In this document: positions 1 to 9,180 of the stretch, piece by piece | Layout of the letters: the number at the start of each line of letters is the position of its first letter | How positions within the stretch are numbered: position 1 is the first letter of the stretch | Assembly (NCBI GenBank): GCA_024280295.1 | Contig: JAJRQK010000031.1 | Coordinates: 1-64,000, forward strand | From: Bacteroidota bacterium | GTDB lineage: Bacteria; Bacteroidota; Bacteroidia; Flavobacteriales_D; Crocinitomicaceae | DNA length: 64,000 bases | Direction: 5' to 3' | Notes under the pieces: generated by a model | Database searches by the model: none | The model's input: the letters and a program-made list of their open reading frames with translations, nothing else | What the model was told of the DNA's origin: nothing | Made by a program: the position numbers and the translations under genes

Positions 1-601
1 TCACTGTTTCTTCCCATTCTTTTTTAACTACATCCAAGTTAGGCGTGATACCCGATTCTTTAAGCTTTCTATCTATCTCATTTTGAAAGAAAAGTTCATC
101 TGTATAACGCCAAAGTGAATCTAGCGAATTTTGTATTCTATCTTTAGATTCTTCAGTGCCATCACCAAGACGAATCACCCATTCTGCGGAATGCTTCAAG
201 TGATACTTCGTTTCTTTCAATGACTTCTCTGCAATTGCGGCAAGATGAGAATCGCTTGATTTTGTCAAGGCGTCAAACAAAGGTTTTCGATACGCATCAA
301 ACAAAAACTGACGCATCATAGTCATTCCAAAATCGCCATTTGGCTGTTCCACTATGAGCGCATTTTTGTAGTCTCGATCGAAACGCAAGAATGCAAGATC
401 ATCTTCAGACCGACCTTCCCCCTCAACTTCAGCTGCATACTTCAAAATATTTGTTGCTTGACCTACCAGGTCGAGCGCAATATTTGTCATCGCTATATCT
501 TCTTCAAGGATTGGACCGTGTCCACACCATTCAGACAGTCGATGACCTAGAATTAAACTATCATCACCCAATCGGATTAAATATTCAAATAATGGAGTCA
601 T
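1..601 (-). CDS. paaC: Phenylacetyl-CoA 1,2-epoxidase subunit PaaC (partial)
   Basis: Reading the minus strand from the ATG at 601 gives about 200 residues beginning MTPLFEYLIRLGDDSLILGH; the rest lies beyond the left edge. The DDSLILGHRLSEWCGHGP and EEDIAMTNIALDLVGQA segments are typical of PaaC. In the known complex, PaaC is the structural ferritin-like partner of catalytic PaaA in the oxygenase that epoxidises phenylacetyl-CoA. It follows paaB by 10 bases in the same direction, giving the usual paaABC order. No frame break is seen in the visible part. The real C-terminus cannot be seen. Confidence 0.93.
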   Translation of the reverse strand, partial: MTPLFEYLIRLGDDSLILGHRLSEWCGHGPILEEDIAMTNIALDLVGQATNILKYAAEVEGEGRSEDDLAFLRFDRDYKNALIVEQPNGDFGMTMMRQFLFDAYRKPLFDALTKSSDSHLAAIAEKSLKETKYHLKHSAEWVIRLGDGTEESKDRIQNSLDSLWRYTDELFFQNEIDRKLKESGITPNLDVVKKEWEETV

Positions 602-611
602 TTAGTTTCAA

Positions 612-899
612 TTACATGTGTTCAATTCCGTCTGGAACTTCGTAAAACGTCGGATGTCTATATACTTTAGAATGTGAAGGTTCAAATAACGAATCAGCCT
701 CCGATGGATGCGAAGCATGAATACTATTTGACTCAACAACCCAAATACTGATACCTTCAGACCTTCGAGTGTATACATCTCTTGCATTGTCTACTGCCAT
801 TTCTGCATCCGCAGCCCTAAGGCTTCCAACATGCTTATGATTCAATCCTTGTTTACTTCTAATAAACACCTCCCAAAGAGGCCATTCTTTATTTACCAT
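612..899 (-). CDS. paaB: Phenylacetyl-CoA epoxidase subunit PaaB
   Basis: A 95-residue protein starting MVNKEWPLWEVFIRSKQGL and including HKHVGSLRAADAEMAVDNAR, which is the PaaB signature; the length is normal for the family. PaaB is a small non-catalytic subunit thought to bridge the epoxidase complex or support electron transfer. It sits between paaA (14-base gap) and paaC (10-base gap), so the three are almost certainly co-transcribed. Confidence 0.95.
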   Translation of the reverse strand: MVNKEWPLWEVFIRSKQGLNHKHVGSLRAADAEMAVDNARDVYTRRSEGISIWVVESNSIHASHPSEADSLFEPSHSKVYRHPTFYEVPDGIEHM

Positions 900-913
900 T
901 GTCTTTTTTTATC

Positions 914-1861
914 TTAGGATGCCTTTCTAGCAGCACGTTTTATTGCATGGGCATTTGCAGCCTCACGCACCCACATTCCATTTTCCTTAGCAATCCTTCT
1001 AGCATCGACACGTTCCTTATTGCAAGGACCATTTCCTTTTACAACATTCCAGAATTCATTCCAATCAATTTCTCCGTAATCGTAATGTCCTGTTTCCTCA
1101 TTCCACTTGATATCTTTGTCGGGAACTACAAGTCCTAAAATCTCAATCTGTGGAACTGTTATATCAACCATTTGTTGACGCAACTCATCGTTTGTATGGC
1201 GTTTAATCTTCCACTTCATCGACTGTGCTGTGTGTTTAGATTCTGCATCATTTGGACCAAACATCATTAATGAAGGCCACCAAAAGCGATTCAGAGCATC
1301 TTGTGCCATAGCCTTTTGTTCAGGAGCCCCATTTGCAAGTTGAACCATAATCTCAAAACCTTGTCGTTGATGAAATGACTCCTCCTTACATACTCGAACC
1401 ATTGCGCGAGCATAAGGACCATACGAGCAACGACAAAGAGGAACTTGATTCATTATGGCAGCACCGTCAACTAGCCAGCCAATAGCCCCCATATCAGCCC
1501 ACGATACTGTTGGGTAATTAAATATTGAAGAGTATTTCGCTTTCCCAGAATGGAGATCATCAATTGTATCTTCACGATCTGCACCTAATGTTTCGGTTGC
1601 ACTGTAAAGATATAATCCATGTCCCGCCTCATCTTGTACTTTTGCCAATAAAACAGCTTTTCTTCTCAAGTTCGGCGCTCGTGTAATCCAATTCCCTTCT
1701 GGTAACATCCCAACAATTTCAGAATGTGCATGTTGCGAAATTTGACGAATCAATGTCTGCCGATAATTGTCTGGCATCCAGTCGTTCGGCTCTATCTTGA
1801 TGTCGTTATCAATTTTCTCTTGAAAACGTCGTTCTAGCTCCTGAATATCGAGTTCTTTCAT
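914..1861 (-). CDS. paaA: Phenylacetyl-CoA epoxidase catalytic subunit PaaA
   Basis: A 315-residue protein with the diiron ligand pattern of PaaA: Glu48 (SEIVG), then the EAGH motif at 78-81, and a second carboxylate-His set in [11 protein letters not shown] around residues 160-170. It is the oxygenase subunit that epoxidises the ring of phenylacetyl-CoA in the cytoplasm. It is first in the paaABC transcript; a -7 box (TAATTTTG) lies 20 bases upstream of the start. Two reductases that could supply its electrons are divergent to it. Length and motifs look intact. Confidence 0.95.
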   Translation of the reverse strand: MKELDIQELERRFQEKIDNDIKIEPNDWMPDNYRQTLIRQISQHAHSEIVGMLPEGNWITRAPNLRRKAVLLAKVQDEAGHGLYLYSATETLGADREDTIDDLHSGKAKYSSIFNYPTVSWADMGAIGWLVDGAAIMNQVPLCRCSYGPYARAMVRVCKEESFHQRQGFEIMVQLANGAPEQKAMAQDALNRFWWPSLMMFGPNDAESKHTAQSMKWKIKRHTNDELRQQMVDITVPQIEILGLVVPDKDIKWNEETGHYDYGEIDWNEFWNVVKGNGPCNKERVDARRIAKENGMWVREAANAHAIKRAARKAS

Positions 1862-1880
1862 AAGGGGAATTGTTGCTCTA

Positions 1881-1912
1881 CAAAATTACAAAAAATCCTT
1901 GATATTATTGAA
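1881..1912 (-). promoter_or_regulatory. Candidate promoter of paaABC
   Basis: On the minus strand TAATTTTG (1888-1881) matches the Bacteroidota -7 consensus TAnnTTTG exactly. A TTC (1912-1910, consensus TTG) lies 21 bases upstream, and the paaA ATG begins 19 bases after the box. The match is by eye only. Confidence 0.5.
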
Positions 1913-1941
1913 TGGAAAAACACAGTAACTAGTTATGAAAA

Positions 1942-3045
1942 TTGCTTAAATTTGGACGCAAATACCAATACAATATGACACCGAAATTTCATTCGTTAAC
2001 CATCAAAGAAGTTCAAACGGAAACGGAAGATACTGTATCAATTAGTTTTGAGATTCCGAATGACTTGAAATCTGATTACGAATTTAGTGCAGGTCAGTAC
2101 TTAACATTAAGAGCCGATATCAATGGTGAAGATATTCGCCGCTCCTACTCCCTTTGCAGTTCAATGAGTCAAGGAGAATGGCGCGTAGCAATAAAAAGAG
2201 TTAAAAACGGAAAATTTTCGACCTTTGCCACGAATAATTTAGCAGCTGGAGATAGCTTGGATGTTATGACACCAATGGGTAATTTCACTTTTACACCCAA
2301 TGCTGAAGTTGAAAAATCGTATGTATTATTTGCTGCTGGATCAGGAATTACACCTATTATCTCAATTGTAAAGACAATTCTTGAAAATGAGCCGAAATCT
2401 GATGTTACCTTATTTTACGGTAACAAGCAAATTCAATCTGTTATTTTCAAAGAAGAAATTGAAGGCTTGAAAAATGAGTTTATGTCTTCATTTCGAATTG
2501 TTCACATCATGTCAAGAGAAAATCTTGGCTCACCCTTATTAAATGGGAGAATTGATCTAAACAAAGCGAATGAATTATTTGAAGCATTCCTTGTAGATTC
2601 AGCTCCGAATCAAGTTTACATTTGTGGTCCTGAGCAAATGATAATCGACGTGAAAGATTCAATGATATCAAAAGGAGTTGCGCCTGAAAAAATCCATTTT
2701 GAATTATTTACAACGACTGCGGTAGAAAATAATAAGAATAATAATGTAACCGATACTCCTAAAGTAGCATCTAATGTTTCAGTAATCATTGATGGAGACA
2801 CTTTTGATTTACACTTAGACTCTGATGGTGAGAGTATTCTTGATGCAGCAACTAAAGCTGGTGCAGATTTACCATTTGCGTGTAAAGGTGGTGTTTGTTG
2901 TACTTGTAAAGCAAAAATTTTACAAGGAACAGCAAGTATGGATATCAATTATGGATTAGAGCCTGATGAAGTGAAATCAGGTTATATATTAACATGTCAA
3001 GCACACCCAACAAGCGATCAACTTGTGGTGTCTTATGACAATTAA
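1942..3045 (+). CDS. paaE: PaaE-type ferredoxin-NAD(P)H reductase, first copy
   Basis: The order is FAD-binding barrel (RRSYSLCSS, about 67-75), NAD(P)-binding lobe (GSGITPIISI) and a C-terminal plant-type 2Fe-2S domain with CKGGVCCTCK plus a distal Cys in ILTCQAHP. PaaE passes electrons from NAD(P)H to the PaaA diiron site. The start is uncertain: the given TTG (N-terminus MLKFGRK) resembles the N-terminus of the next gene (MFKKLFGK), which favours it, but an ATG at 1975 (MTPKFHS) is also possible and a -33/-7-like pair (TTG 1908-1910, TAGTTATG 1930-1937) would suit that ATG. It is divergent from paaA and 11 bases upstream of a paralogue. Confidence 0.9.
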   Translation: MLKFGRKYQYNMTPKFHSLTIKEVQTETEDTVSISFEIPNDLKSDYEFSAGQYLTLRADINGEDIRRSYSLCSSMSQGEWRVAIKRVKNGKFSTFATNNLAAGDSLDVMTPMGNFTFTPNAEVEKSYVLFAAGSGITPIISIVKTILENEPKSDVTLFYGNKQIQSVIFKEEIEGLKNEFMSSFRIVHIMSRENLGSPLLNGRIDLNKANELFEAFLVDSAPNQVYICGPEQMIIDVKDSMISKGVAPEKIHFELFTTTAVENNKNNNVTDTPKVASNVSVIIDGDTFDLHLDSDGESILDAATKAGADLPFACKGGVCCTCKAKILQGTASMDINYGLEPDEVKSGYILTCQAHPTSDQLVVSYDN

Positions 3046-3056
3046 AACTTAAAGAT

Positions 3057-4130
3057 TTGTTTAAAAAATTATTTGGGAAAAACGATAAAGTCAAAATGCC
3101 TAAAGGATTTCATTCAATTGAAATATTGGCAATAACTAAGCTAACTTCTGACACAGTAAAGGTAGAATTAGATATTCCTGCAAATTTGAAACCACTTTTT
3201 GGTTTTACTCCGGGGCAATACCTTAACTTCTCTATTACTGTAAATGGTTCTGAAGAACGTAGGTCCTACTCGATTTGTAGTGGACCTAATCAACCATTGG
3301 CTGTTGCTGTAAAAGAAGTTGAGAGCGGTACTGTTTCAAAGTGGTTCAATAACGATGCTGAAGTTGGCAGTAAATTATTTGTAATGACACCTGAAGGCAA
3401 TTTTACTCGTCCAAAGGAAGTCAATTCAATCATCGCTATTGTTGGCGGGTCTGGAATTACACCAGTAATGGCCATTGCCAAAGCGACTGAAAACTCAGAT
3501 AGAAACATGCAATTATTCTATGGCTCTAGAAAAGAAGATGGAATTATCTTTAAAGACGATTTAGATGCCTTGACGAAGACAAAAACTTCCTACTACTTAA
3601 GTGATGAAGAAAAAGAAGGATATGGAAAAGGTCGAATGGACAAAGATGTCTTTTCGGCAATTATTAAAGCAGATCTTACTATCTTAAAATCGGATGGTTT
3701 TTTCATCTGTGGGCCAGAAGAAATGATTGTCGGTATAATTAGCGTTCTAGAAACATTTGGTGTTGACAAGTCGAAAATTCATTACGAACTTTTTACGACA
3801 CCTGTATTGTTGAAATCTGAATCGGATTCTCAAGCAACTGAATTTTCTGGAGAAAGTGAAGTAACAGTAATCCTAGACGATGAAGAAATTTCATTTAATC
3901 TAGCAGCTGATGGTCTTTCTGTTTTAGAAAAAGTAAATAAGGAAGGATATGATGCCCCCTACTCATGTAAAGGTGGAGTTTGTGCAACATGTAAAGCACG
4001 TGTAATTGAAGGGAAAGTCAATATGACAATCAACTACTCTCTTACAGATAGTGATGTAGAAGAAGGATATATTTTGACATGCCAATCGCATCCTGCAAGT
4101 GAAAAACTCAAGATCACTTATGATGACTAA
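3057..4130 (+). CDS. PaaE-like ferredoxin reductase, second copy
   Basis: A 357-residue protein with the same three-domain layout as its upstream neighbour: RRSYSICSG for FAD, GGSGITPVMAI for the NAD(P) lobe, and a 2Fe-2S centre with CKGGVCATCK and a final Cys in ILTCQSHP. It starts at TTG (MFKKLFGK), or less likely at ATG 3096 (MPKGFHS). The gene follows the first copy by 11 bases, so they are a tandem pair from an old duplication, since they differ at many positions. It may serve PaaA, or may have acquired another oxygenase partner; sequence alone cannot decide. Confidence 0.85.
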   Translation: MFKKLFGKNDKVKMPKGFHSIEILAITKLTSDTVKVELDIPANLKPLFGFTPGQYLNFSITVNGSEERRSYSICSGPNQPLAVAVKEVESGTVSKWFNNDAEVGSKLFVMTPEGNFTRPKEVNSIIAIVGGSGITPVMAIAKATENSDRNMQLFYGSRKEDGIIFKDDLDALTKTKTSYYLSDEEKEGYGKGRMDKDVFSAIIKADLTILKSDGFFICGPEEMIVGIISVLETFGVDKSKIHYELFTTPVLLKSESDSQATEFSGESEVTVILDDEEISFNLAADGLSVLEKVNKEGYDAPYSCKGGVCATCKARVIEGKVNMTINYSLTDSDVEEGYILTCQSHPASEKLKITYDD

Positions 4131-4809
4131 GTCGATTGTAGTTGTAGGAGCAAGTCGCGGGATTGGTTGTGAGGTTGTAAAGCAACTTGCCACTAATACA
4201 AGTTATTCAATTCTTGCGTTGTCTCGAAATGTTGACAGAATGAATACTACTTTTACAGGATTAGCGAATGTCACTTGTGGCAAACTTGATCTCGGAGTTG
4301 AAAATGTTAAGGAACAGTGTGAAAAATTGTTTTCTAAATTGGAATCAATTGATATTCTTATTAATAATGCTGGATTACTTGTCAATAAACCATTTGGTGA
4401 GTTAACGCGGAAAGATTTAACATCCTCTTATTCAGTAAATGTACTTGGGGTAATGGAAACCGTTCAAGCAGCACTTCCGAAAATGAACAGAGCACACATT
4501 GTGAATATCAGTTCGATGGGAGGATTTCAAGGATCAGTTAAATTCCCTGGGTTAACAGCATATTCAACATCCAAGGCCGCACTGTGTAGTTTCACAGAGT
4601 TATTTGCAGAAGAATATAAAGAATCATCAATCACAATGAATTGCCTATGCTTGGGTGCTGCTCAGACAGAAATGTTAGAAGAAGCATTTCCAGGTTATGA
4701 AGCCCCGGTTTCTGCATCAAAAATGGCAGAATATATTGTAGATTTTGCCTTGACTGCAGATCAATGGTTGAATGGGAAAATTATTCCTGTTTCGCTAAGT
4801 ACACCTTAA
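4123..4809 (+). CDS. Short-chain dehydrogenase/reductase
   Basis: A 228-residue SDR. It has the cofactor motif GASRGIG near the N-terminus, NNAG in the middle, a catalytic Ser in NISSMGG and the YSTSK catalytic Tyr/Lys pair. The ATG at 4123 overlaps the stop of the preceding reductase by 8 bases, indicating translational coupling with the paaE-like pair. The substrate is unknown; the context suggests aromatic or acyl-CoA metabolism, but that is inference. The short C-terminus is normal for classical SDRs. Confidence 0.85.
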   Translation: MTKSIVVVGASRGIGCEVVKQLATNTSYSILALSRNVDRMNTTFTGLANVTCGKLDLGVENVKEQCEKLFSKLESIDILINNAGLLVNKPFGELTRKDLTSSYSVNVLGVMETVQAALPKMNRAHIVNISSMGGFQGSVKFPGLTAYSTSKAALCSFTELFAEEYKESSITMNCLCLGAAQTEMLEEAFPGYEAPVSASKMAEYIVDFALTADQWLNGKIIPVSLSTP

Positions 4810-4825
4810 TTGAAAAACGATTTTT

Positions 4826-4929
4826 GCGTTAAGGATAGGAGAGGTATCCTTTTAATACTATAGATGAGCTTGTCGAAAGCTATATTTTAAAAGATTTAAC
4901 GGATAGCTTGACCTTCTTAGGGAACGCCC
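4826..4929 (+). repeat. Dispersed structured intergenic element, copy D
   Basis: It contains GCGTTAAGGATAGGAG, then TATCCTTTTAATACTATAG, an inner spacer, a complementary arm CTATATTTTAAAAGATTT, and GGATAGC ... AACGCCC at the right end. The same blocks recur at 34160, 51921 (opposite strand) and 55431. The outer ends GCGTT/AACGC pair with each other. It fills the gap between the SDR gene and the sigma factor gene. Confidence 0.65.
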
Positions 4930-5021
4930 ACACTCCCACTTCGTTCTAGCTTCTGAAGAGAAAGAAAATCGTCTTGTTACTTTTATTGTTTGTAACATTG
5001 TATATAAAAACAACCGCTTTT

Positions 5022-5591
5022 TTGGCAGCAAAACGAAATATCACACAACTCTCGGAATCTGAAGTAATTGTCCTTGCAAAAAAGGATCAGTTCTATTTTG
5101 GTGTGTTGTACAATCAATATTTCGAGCAAATTTTTCGTTTTGTGTTTAAGCGACTCGGTGGAGATGAAGAAATTGCGGGAGATGTCACTCAACAGACCTT
5201 TATTAAGGCCATGGCTAACCTTGAAAAATATGAAGATCGAGGTTTACCTTTTAGCAGTTGGCTGTATCGTATTGCTCAAAACGAGGTTTCGATGCATTTC
5301 CGAAAGTTGAAGAAGAACTTTTCTGTACCTATTGATGAGAATCGCATTGTGGAAGTTGCAGTAGAGGCGAGCTTATCAACAGAATATATGACTGCCGATC
5401 AGCAGGAGAAATTGATTGAAATGTTGAACGAGTTGGACACAGATCACTTAGATTTAATCGAACTGAGGTTCTTTCAAGAATTGAGTTTTAAACAGATTGC
5501 CGATATCTATAAAATCAGTGAGGCGAACGCCAAAATGCGAACTTATCGTATTTTAGAGAGAATTAATAAAAAGTGGAAGAACGACGAATGA
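5022..5591 (+). CDS. Sigma-70 family RNA polymerase sigma factor (ECF-like)
   Basis: About 189 residues from the TTG at 5022 (MAAKRNITQLSESEVIVLAK). An upstream TTG at 4974 would add a hydrophobic leader (LLLLFVTLYI), which is implausible for a sigma factor. Region 2 is seen in YNQYFEQIFRFVFKRLGGDE and TFIKAMANLEKYEDRGLPF, and region 4 in the C-terminal helix-turn-helix (ELSFKQIADIYKISEANAKM). It would redirect RNA polymerase to a specific regulon. Its stop overlaps the start of a small membrane protein gene (ATGA), suggesting a functional pair. Confidence 0.88.
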   Translation: MAAKRNITQLSESEVIVLAKKDQFYFGVLYNQYFEQIFRFVFKRLGGDEEIAGDVTQQTFIKAMANLEKYEDRGLPFSSWLYRIAQNEVSMHFRKLKKNFSVPIDENRIVEVAVEASLSTEYMTADQQEKLIEMLNELDTDHLDLIELRFFQELSFKQIADIYKISEANAKMRTYRILERINKKWKNDE

Positions 5592-5797
5592 GAAAGTTCA
5601 CGTTAAATAAAGACAAACGGGATTTAAATCCAACTGAAGCACAAATCAAGCGTCAGAAGGACTTTTCACGTCTTCACCATGACTACGAGAAATTAACGAA
5701 ACGAGGGAAAAAGCCATTGTTTCGCGATCCAAAAATGTTTCTTTTCTTGTTGGTGATTGCAGTTATAATATTATTGGTGTTTTTGGGAGAAATATAG
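5588..5797 (+). CDS. Small single-pass membrane protein coupled to sigma factor
   Basis: A 69-residue protein starting MRKFTLNKDKRD. It has a strongly charged N-terminal part and one C-terminal membrane segment (MFLFLLVIAVIILLVFLGEI). The ATG overlaps the sigma gene stop by four bases. No family recognised. The position suggests a membrane tether or anti-sigma-like partner of the sigma factor, but no anti-sigma motif (for example HxxxCxxC) is present, so this is only a guess from context. Confidence 0.7.
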   Translation: MRKFTLNKDKRDLNPTEAQIKRQKDFSRLHHDYEKLTKRGKKPLFRDPKMFLFLLVIAVIILLVFLGEI

Positions 5798-5896
5798 GAC
5801 TCATCATCATTAATTACCGTCTTATTGAAATAAATCGAAATGTATTACCCAATTCTATTCTAATCTTTTCGTAACTTGAACATCTATTGCAGTTTA

Positions 5897-6904
5897 TTGA
5901 AGAATTTAAGAGCATATTCGATCATCTTGACACTTTTACTGAGTACTTCTGTCCTCGGTCAAGATATTCATTGGTCGCAATTTAATGACAATCCTGTTTT
6001 TCAGAACCCTGGTAATACTGGTCAATTTGATGGCGATTATCGATTTATCGCAAATTACAGAGACCAATGGCGAAGTGTAACCGTTCCATTTAATACCGTT
6101 TCAATTTCAGCAGATACTCGTGCGAGCTTTAATAAAAATTTGGGCATTGGTATCTTACTGTTTCACGATGTGGTTGGAGATGGAAAGTTTAGAACTATGG
6201 AGGCTCAATTAAATATGTCCTACATGCTCAAATTAACAGCTGACTCAACTCATTCGATTCGACCAGGATTTAATATAGGACTAAATCATCGTCAATTTAA
6301 TGCGAATCAATTTTATTTCGATAGTCAATTTGATGGCGTTCAATTTAATCCCGCGTTATCAACAAATGAAAATTTTCAATCTCAACGACAGAGTAATTTT
6401 TCTATAGGAATGGGAGCAATTTACCAATACTACCGAAATGATCGATTTAATTTCACTGGAGGTTTCAGTGTATTCAACCTAAATAAACCCAATCAAGGAT
6501 TCTTCGGGTCTGTTGTTGAAAGAGACATACGCATGAACTTTTTCGCTAAAGGAATCTATAAACTCAATTACGATTGGGATTTAGTTCCTGGGATTCAATT
6601 CAACAAGCAAGGAGCCTATCGAGAATTTCTAATCGGTTCCAGTGTTAAATACACGTTAGTTAATCGATTAGGAGAATACAGAGCATTGTATGCTGGTGCT
6701 TTCTATAGAAACAGAGATGCCGCATACTTATCGATTGGAATGGATTACCAAAGTTGGTTTTTTGGAGTAAGCTATGATGTCAACTTTTCAAAACTAGTTC
6801 CTGCAAGTAGATTAAGAGGAGGATTGGAAATTGCCATTCGCTACATCATGCATCATTTTAAACCAAAAAAGATCGTTCATAGAATATGTCCAGATTATAT
6901 TTAA
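5897..6904 (+). CDS. PorP/SprF family outer membrane protein
   Basis: A beta-rich protein of about 335 residues. From the TTG at 5897 it has a clean signal peptide (MKNLRAYSIILTLLLSTSVLGQ); an upstream TTG at 5876 adds seven residues. The mature start DIHWSQFNDNPVFQNPGNTGQF is the hallmark of PorP/SprF family proteins, which sit in the outer membrane and work with T9SS or with single secreted adhesins. The next gene, an OmpA/PD40 protein, overlaps it by 19 bases. That is the usual PorP-PorE type pairing. Confidence 0.88.
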   Translation: MKNLRAYSIILTLLLSTSVLGQDIHWSQFNDNPVFQNPGNTGQFDGDYRFIANYRDQWRSVTVPFNTVSISADTRASFNKNLGIGILLFHDVVGDGKFRTMEAQLNMSYMLKLTADSTHSIRPGFNIGLNHRQFNANQFYFDSQFDGVQFNPALSTNENFQSQRQSNFSIGMGAIYQYYRNDRFNFTGGFSVFNLNKPNQGFFGSVVERDIRMNFFAKGIYKLNYDWDLVPGIQFNKQGAYREFLIGSSVKYTLVNRLGEYRALYAGAFYRNRDAAYLSIGMDYQSWFFGVSYDVNFSKLVPASRLRGGLEIAIRYIMHHFKPKKIVHRICPDYI

Positions 6905-9126
6905 TTATTGTGTTTACTTGTTCAAGTTGGGTGTTGTTAGGTCAGAACAACCTCTCAAAATACTTGGATTTTGCCCAAAAGCAATATGACAAGGGCGATT
7001 ATTTCTATGCACTCAAGTATTATAAGAAAGCAATGGAACTCGATTCAACAGCTGTTGACATACTCTGGAATTATGCGGAGACTCTTCGTGCGTATAAGGA
7101 CTATCGAAATGCCGAATATTATTATGCAAAAGTCTATGATCGGGAAGAGGCTTCAATTTACCCTGCAAGCATATTAAACTGGGGCTTAATGCAAAAACAA
7201 AACGGGAAGTATGCTGAAGCCATAGCAACTTTTAAACGTGCGAAAAAGAAGTACTATAAGGATAAAAAAGGATATTTGTATCAGAAGTCGAAACGTGAAT
7301 TAACAAGTACCATTTGGGCAAAATCGGCACTGATAGATACCGCTGATGTAATATTTACCAGACTTCCAGAGACTGTTAATACAGCTAATTCAGAATTTGG
7401 ACATGGAATCTACAACGGAGAACTCATTTTCTCAAGCTTGCGAGCAGATTCAATAAGTGCTGCTGAAGAAGTTTACGCCCCCAGTTACACGACATCACTC
7501 TATCGAAGTAAGAAATCAGATCTTAATTTTGAAGCATCAGAAAGAATTAAAGACCTGTTCATCGATAATTTGAATACGGGTAATGGTAGCTACTCGTTGG
7601 ATGGAGATCGTTACTATTTTAGTCTTTGTACGGAGCGGAATTTCGAATACACTTGTAAAATCATGGTTGCCCAATATGGAAATGGTCAATGGTTCGCGCT
7701 AGATTCCTTAGGTACTATGATAAATGAACCAGGAACGAATACCAGTATGCCTTCGATTGCAGAATTGAAAGGAGAAGAAGTTCTGATTTTCGCATCAAAT
7801 CGAAAAGGTGGAAAAGGTGGAATGGATATTTATACCAGTAAAATTCGAAATGGAAACCAATACGGTAAAGTTCGCGCAATAAAAGTTTTGAACTCACAAG
7901 ACAATGATGTTACCCCATGGTGGAATCCTCAAGAAAGTAGATTATACTTTTCATCCACGTGGTATGATGGATTTGGTGGATACGATGTATTCTATTCAAA
8001 CTACTCAGCCAAGTTTGAAAAACCAATTAACGTCGGATTACCTATAAATAGTCAAGCAAACGATCTTTATTATTTTAAAGATTTGGATACTGGCTACATA
8101 ACTTCGAATAGACTGGGTGTCCTTTACAGTAAAAACCCAACGTGTTGTAGTGATATTTTTAGCCTAAAACCACCTATTGAAGTTATTCCTCCCACTCCAG
8201 AAGAAACATTAGCCGATCTGAATAAACGATTGCCAGTTACATTGTACTTTCACAATGATGTCCCAAATCCCAAAACACGAGATACAACAACCACTGTCAA
8301 TTACATTAGATCATACGATGAGTACACGGCAATGATTGATCAATATAAAAAAGAATATTCGGCAGGTTTAAGCGGAACTCGTTCCGATGATGCAGAAGAG
8401 GACATTGATAATTTCTTTGTTGAATATGTTGACAAAGGTGTTGCCGATTTAAAATTATTTAGGACGCTACTTTTGATAGAATTAGACAAAGGATCGAAAA
8501 TCAATATTACAATTAAAGGGTTCGCAAGTCCATTAGCCAAGACCGATTACAACGTGAACTTGACAAAGAGAAGAATTAATTCGCTTATCAATTACATGCG
8601 TGAGTATGACAATGGAATTTTTGTGAAATATTTAGATGCGACAGCTGAAAACGGAGGAAAAGTAATATTCTCGCACGTTCCATTTGGCGAATACACAGCT
8701 AATCAGTTAACGAGCGACAATCCGAATGATGTACAGAACTCTGTTTATTCCAGAGCAGCAGCTATTGAGCGAAAGATTGAAATTCAAAGTGTTAGCTATT
8801 TAAATAATGACGAACAATTTGCATTGACGACTGAAGGCCCAGTAATTGATATTGGAACGACCAAGCATGGGGAATCAATTATGGGTAAATTTATTGTTGA
8901 GAATAATTCTTCAAGTTCAATTACAATCTCTAAAATGCGAATTCCATGTGATTGTGTCACAGCTGAGATTTCTAATAAAGAACTTGATCCAGGTGAATCC
9001 ACAGAAGTAAATATGACGATCAACAGCGAGGATCTCATTGATTTCTTTGTCAAATCAGTCTATTTGGGAATTGAAAACTCAGATGAAGAACTTCGTTTGT
9101 ACATGTCTGGACAGATCGAAGAGTAG
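6886..9126 (+). CDS. PorE-like periplasmic protein: TPR, PD40, OmpA and DUF1573-like domains
   Basis: 746 residues. A signal peptide (to about residue 19, VLLGQ) is followed by TPR-like repeats to about 150, PD40/beta-propeller repeats from about 170 to 430 (ANSEFGHGIYNGELIFSS, LIFASNRKGGKGGMDIYTS), an OmpA-like segment around 530-630 (KGFASPLAKTDYNVNLTKRR), and a C-terminal DUF1573-like Ig domain from about 650 (TTKHGESIMGKFIVENN). It is translationally coupled to the PorP/SprF gene. PorE-type proteins anchor T9SS to peptidoglycan. The DUF1573-like tail is an unusual addition. A standalone T9SS accessory role is inferred, not shown. Confidence 0.82.
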   Translation: MSRLYLIIVFTCSSWVLLGQNNLSKYLDFAQKQYDKGDYFYALKYYKKAMELDSTAVDILWNYAETLRAYKDYRNAEYYYAKVYDREEASIYPASILNWGLMQKQNGKYAEAIATFKRAKKKYYKDKKGYLYQKSKRELTSTIWAKSALIDTADVIFTRLPETVNTANSEFGHGIYNGELIFSSLRADSISAAEEVYAPSYTTSLYRSKKSDLNFEASERIKDLFIDNLNTGNGSYSLDGDRYYFSLCTERNFEYTCKIMVAQYGNGQWFALDSLGTMINEPGTNTSMPSIAELKGEEVLIFASNRKGGKGGMDIYTSKIRNGNQYGKVRAIKVLNSQDNDVTPWWNPQESRLYFSSTWYDGFGGYDVFYSNYSAKFEKPINVGLPINSQANDLYYFKDLDTGYITSNRLGVLYSKNPTCCSDIFSLKPPIEVIPPTPEETLADLNKRLPVTLYFHNDVPNPKTRDTTTTVNYIRSYDEYTAMIDQYKKEYSAGLSGTRSDDAEEDIDNFFVEYVDKGVADLKLFRTLLLIELDKGSKINITIKGFASPLAKTDYNVNLTKRRINSLINYMREYDNGIFVKYLDATAENGGKVIFSHVPFGEYTANQLTSDNPNDVQNSVYSRAAAIERKIEIQSVSYLNNDEQFALTTEGPVIDIGTTKHGESIMGKFIVENNSSSSITISKMRIPCDCVTAEISNKELDPGESTEVNMTINSEDLIDFFVKSVYLGIENSDEELRLYMSGQIEE

Positions 9127-9154
9127 CAAACCTCAATTTATCCTAGGAATATCG

Positions 9155-9162
9155 TAGTTTTG
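9155..9162 (+). promoter_or_regulatory. -7 box upstream of the acyltransferase-like gene
   Basis: TAGTTTTG matches TAnnTTTG and ends 18 bases before the ATG at 9181. A clear -33 TTG is not seen at the expected distance. Confidence 0.45.
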
Positions 9163-9180
9163 CGGGAAGAAAATACCAGC

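Noticed and set aside
2616-2948. 110-residue minus-strand frame inside the first paaE gene
   Set aside because: A shadow of the conserved reductase on the other strand, with no start context.
4974-5021. Upstream TTG start of the sigma factor
   Set aside because: It adds a hydrophobic leader not expected in a cytosolic sigma factor.
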